Origin: an uncultured Emticicia sp. | GTDB lineage: Bacteria > Bacteroidota > Bacteroidia > Cytophagales > Spirosomataceae | Direction: 5' to 3' | Length of the DNA stretch: 64,000 nt | NCBI RefSeq assembly: GCF_937903345.1 | Contig: NZ_CALCZQ010000001.1 | Coordinates: 39,517 to 103,516, forward strand | Shown: positions 63,936 to 64,000 of the stretch, one piece after another | Layout: each line of letters starts with the position of its first letter | How positions within the stretch are numbered: the stretch's first letter is position 1 | Program-made: the position numbers and the translations under genes | Notes under the pieces: model-generated | The model's database searches: none | The model's input: the letters and a program-made list of their open reading frames with translations, nothing else | What the model was told of the DNA's origin: nothing

Positions 63936-64000
63936 ACGATTAGGTTTAGATTACTGATTTTTTGTTTTTAAAAAGTGTAATAAAAAGATAAACTGCATAC

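Noticed and set aside
1..64000. tRNA or rRNA genes
   Set aside because: No cloverleaf-type arms with a TTCGANTC-like T loop, and no conserved rRNA stretch, were recognised by eye; a covariance-model scan would decide.

Overview
The window is a stretch of core chromosome from a low-GC member of the Bacteroidota, most probably the order Cytophagales. Lineage marks are a GldC gliding-motility protein, a DUF5686/CarboxypepD_reg outer-membrane protein, a long IspG with the extra central domain, DUF4159, a 4Fe-4S ferredoxin with a long insert, 3-coathanger-stack secreted proteins, and promoters of the TTTG-N19-TAnnTTTG type with few Shine-Dalgarno sites. I recognise no rRNA, tRNA, CRISPR array, insertion sequence, integrase or phage gene.

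Layout. 1-4.6 kb: the tail of a probable SGNH-like protein, a DUF5686 protein, then a leftward cluster of small genes (GGCT-like, TPR, MmcQ/YjbR, small membrane protein) behind ispG. 6.8-10.2 kb: queE, then a leftward pair of a PAP2/haloperoxidase-type protein and an FAD oxidoreductase. 10.3-16.6 kb: polA, a Xre/RES toxin-antitoxin pair that runs by a 4-base overlap into a MobA-like nucleotidyltransferase, a lipid A-type acyltransferase and a GT9 glycosyltransferase. 16.7-23.2 kb: M28 peptidase, DUF1304, a porin-amt ammonium unit, ferredoxin and a LuxC-type acyl-CoA reductase. 23.2-31.4 kb: a VWA/MoxR pair, an MBOAT acyltransferase with an acidic unknown protein, a 2-oxoacid dehydrogenase E2, cinA and DUF4197. 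31.5-38.2 kb: rhaT, gldC, a fatty acid desaturase, a DUF4159/rsmE/SGNH-esterase operon and a YafK-like L,D-transpeptidase.

38.2-44.6 kb is the most unusual part. About 1.8 kb of very AT-rich DNA with no gene precedes four same-strand genes: an ATP-grasp ligase, a YbdK/GCS2-type carboxylate-amine ligase, a class I glutamine amidotransferase and a large unassigned protein with ATP-grasp-like motifs. Together they look like a pathway that makes an amide-linked small molecule or peptide from amino acids. No product can be read from the sequence.

45-64 kb: a sialidase-like secreted protein, aconitase, topA, a sirtuin without the usual zinc cysteines, thioredoxin, dnaE, rpmI and rplT separated by a repeat element, a NuiA-like nuclease inhibitor, a DUF937 protein, a 903-residue secreted SGNH/NPCBM protein related to the one at 35.4-37.3 kb, dnaK and a DUF2147 protein. 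Strong hairpin terminators sit between many convergent or isolated units. Three intergenic sites carry inverted clusters of ATTCGT/ACGAAT-type repeats, and a fourth carries a different inverted repeat.
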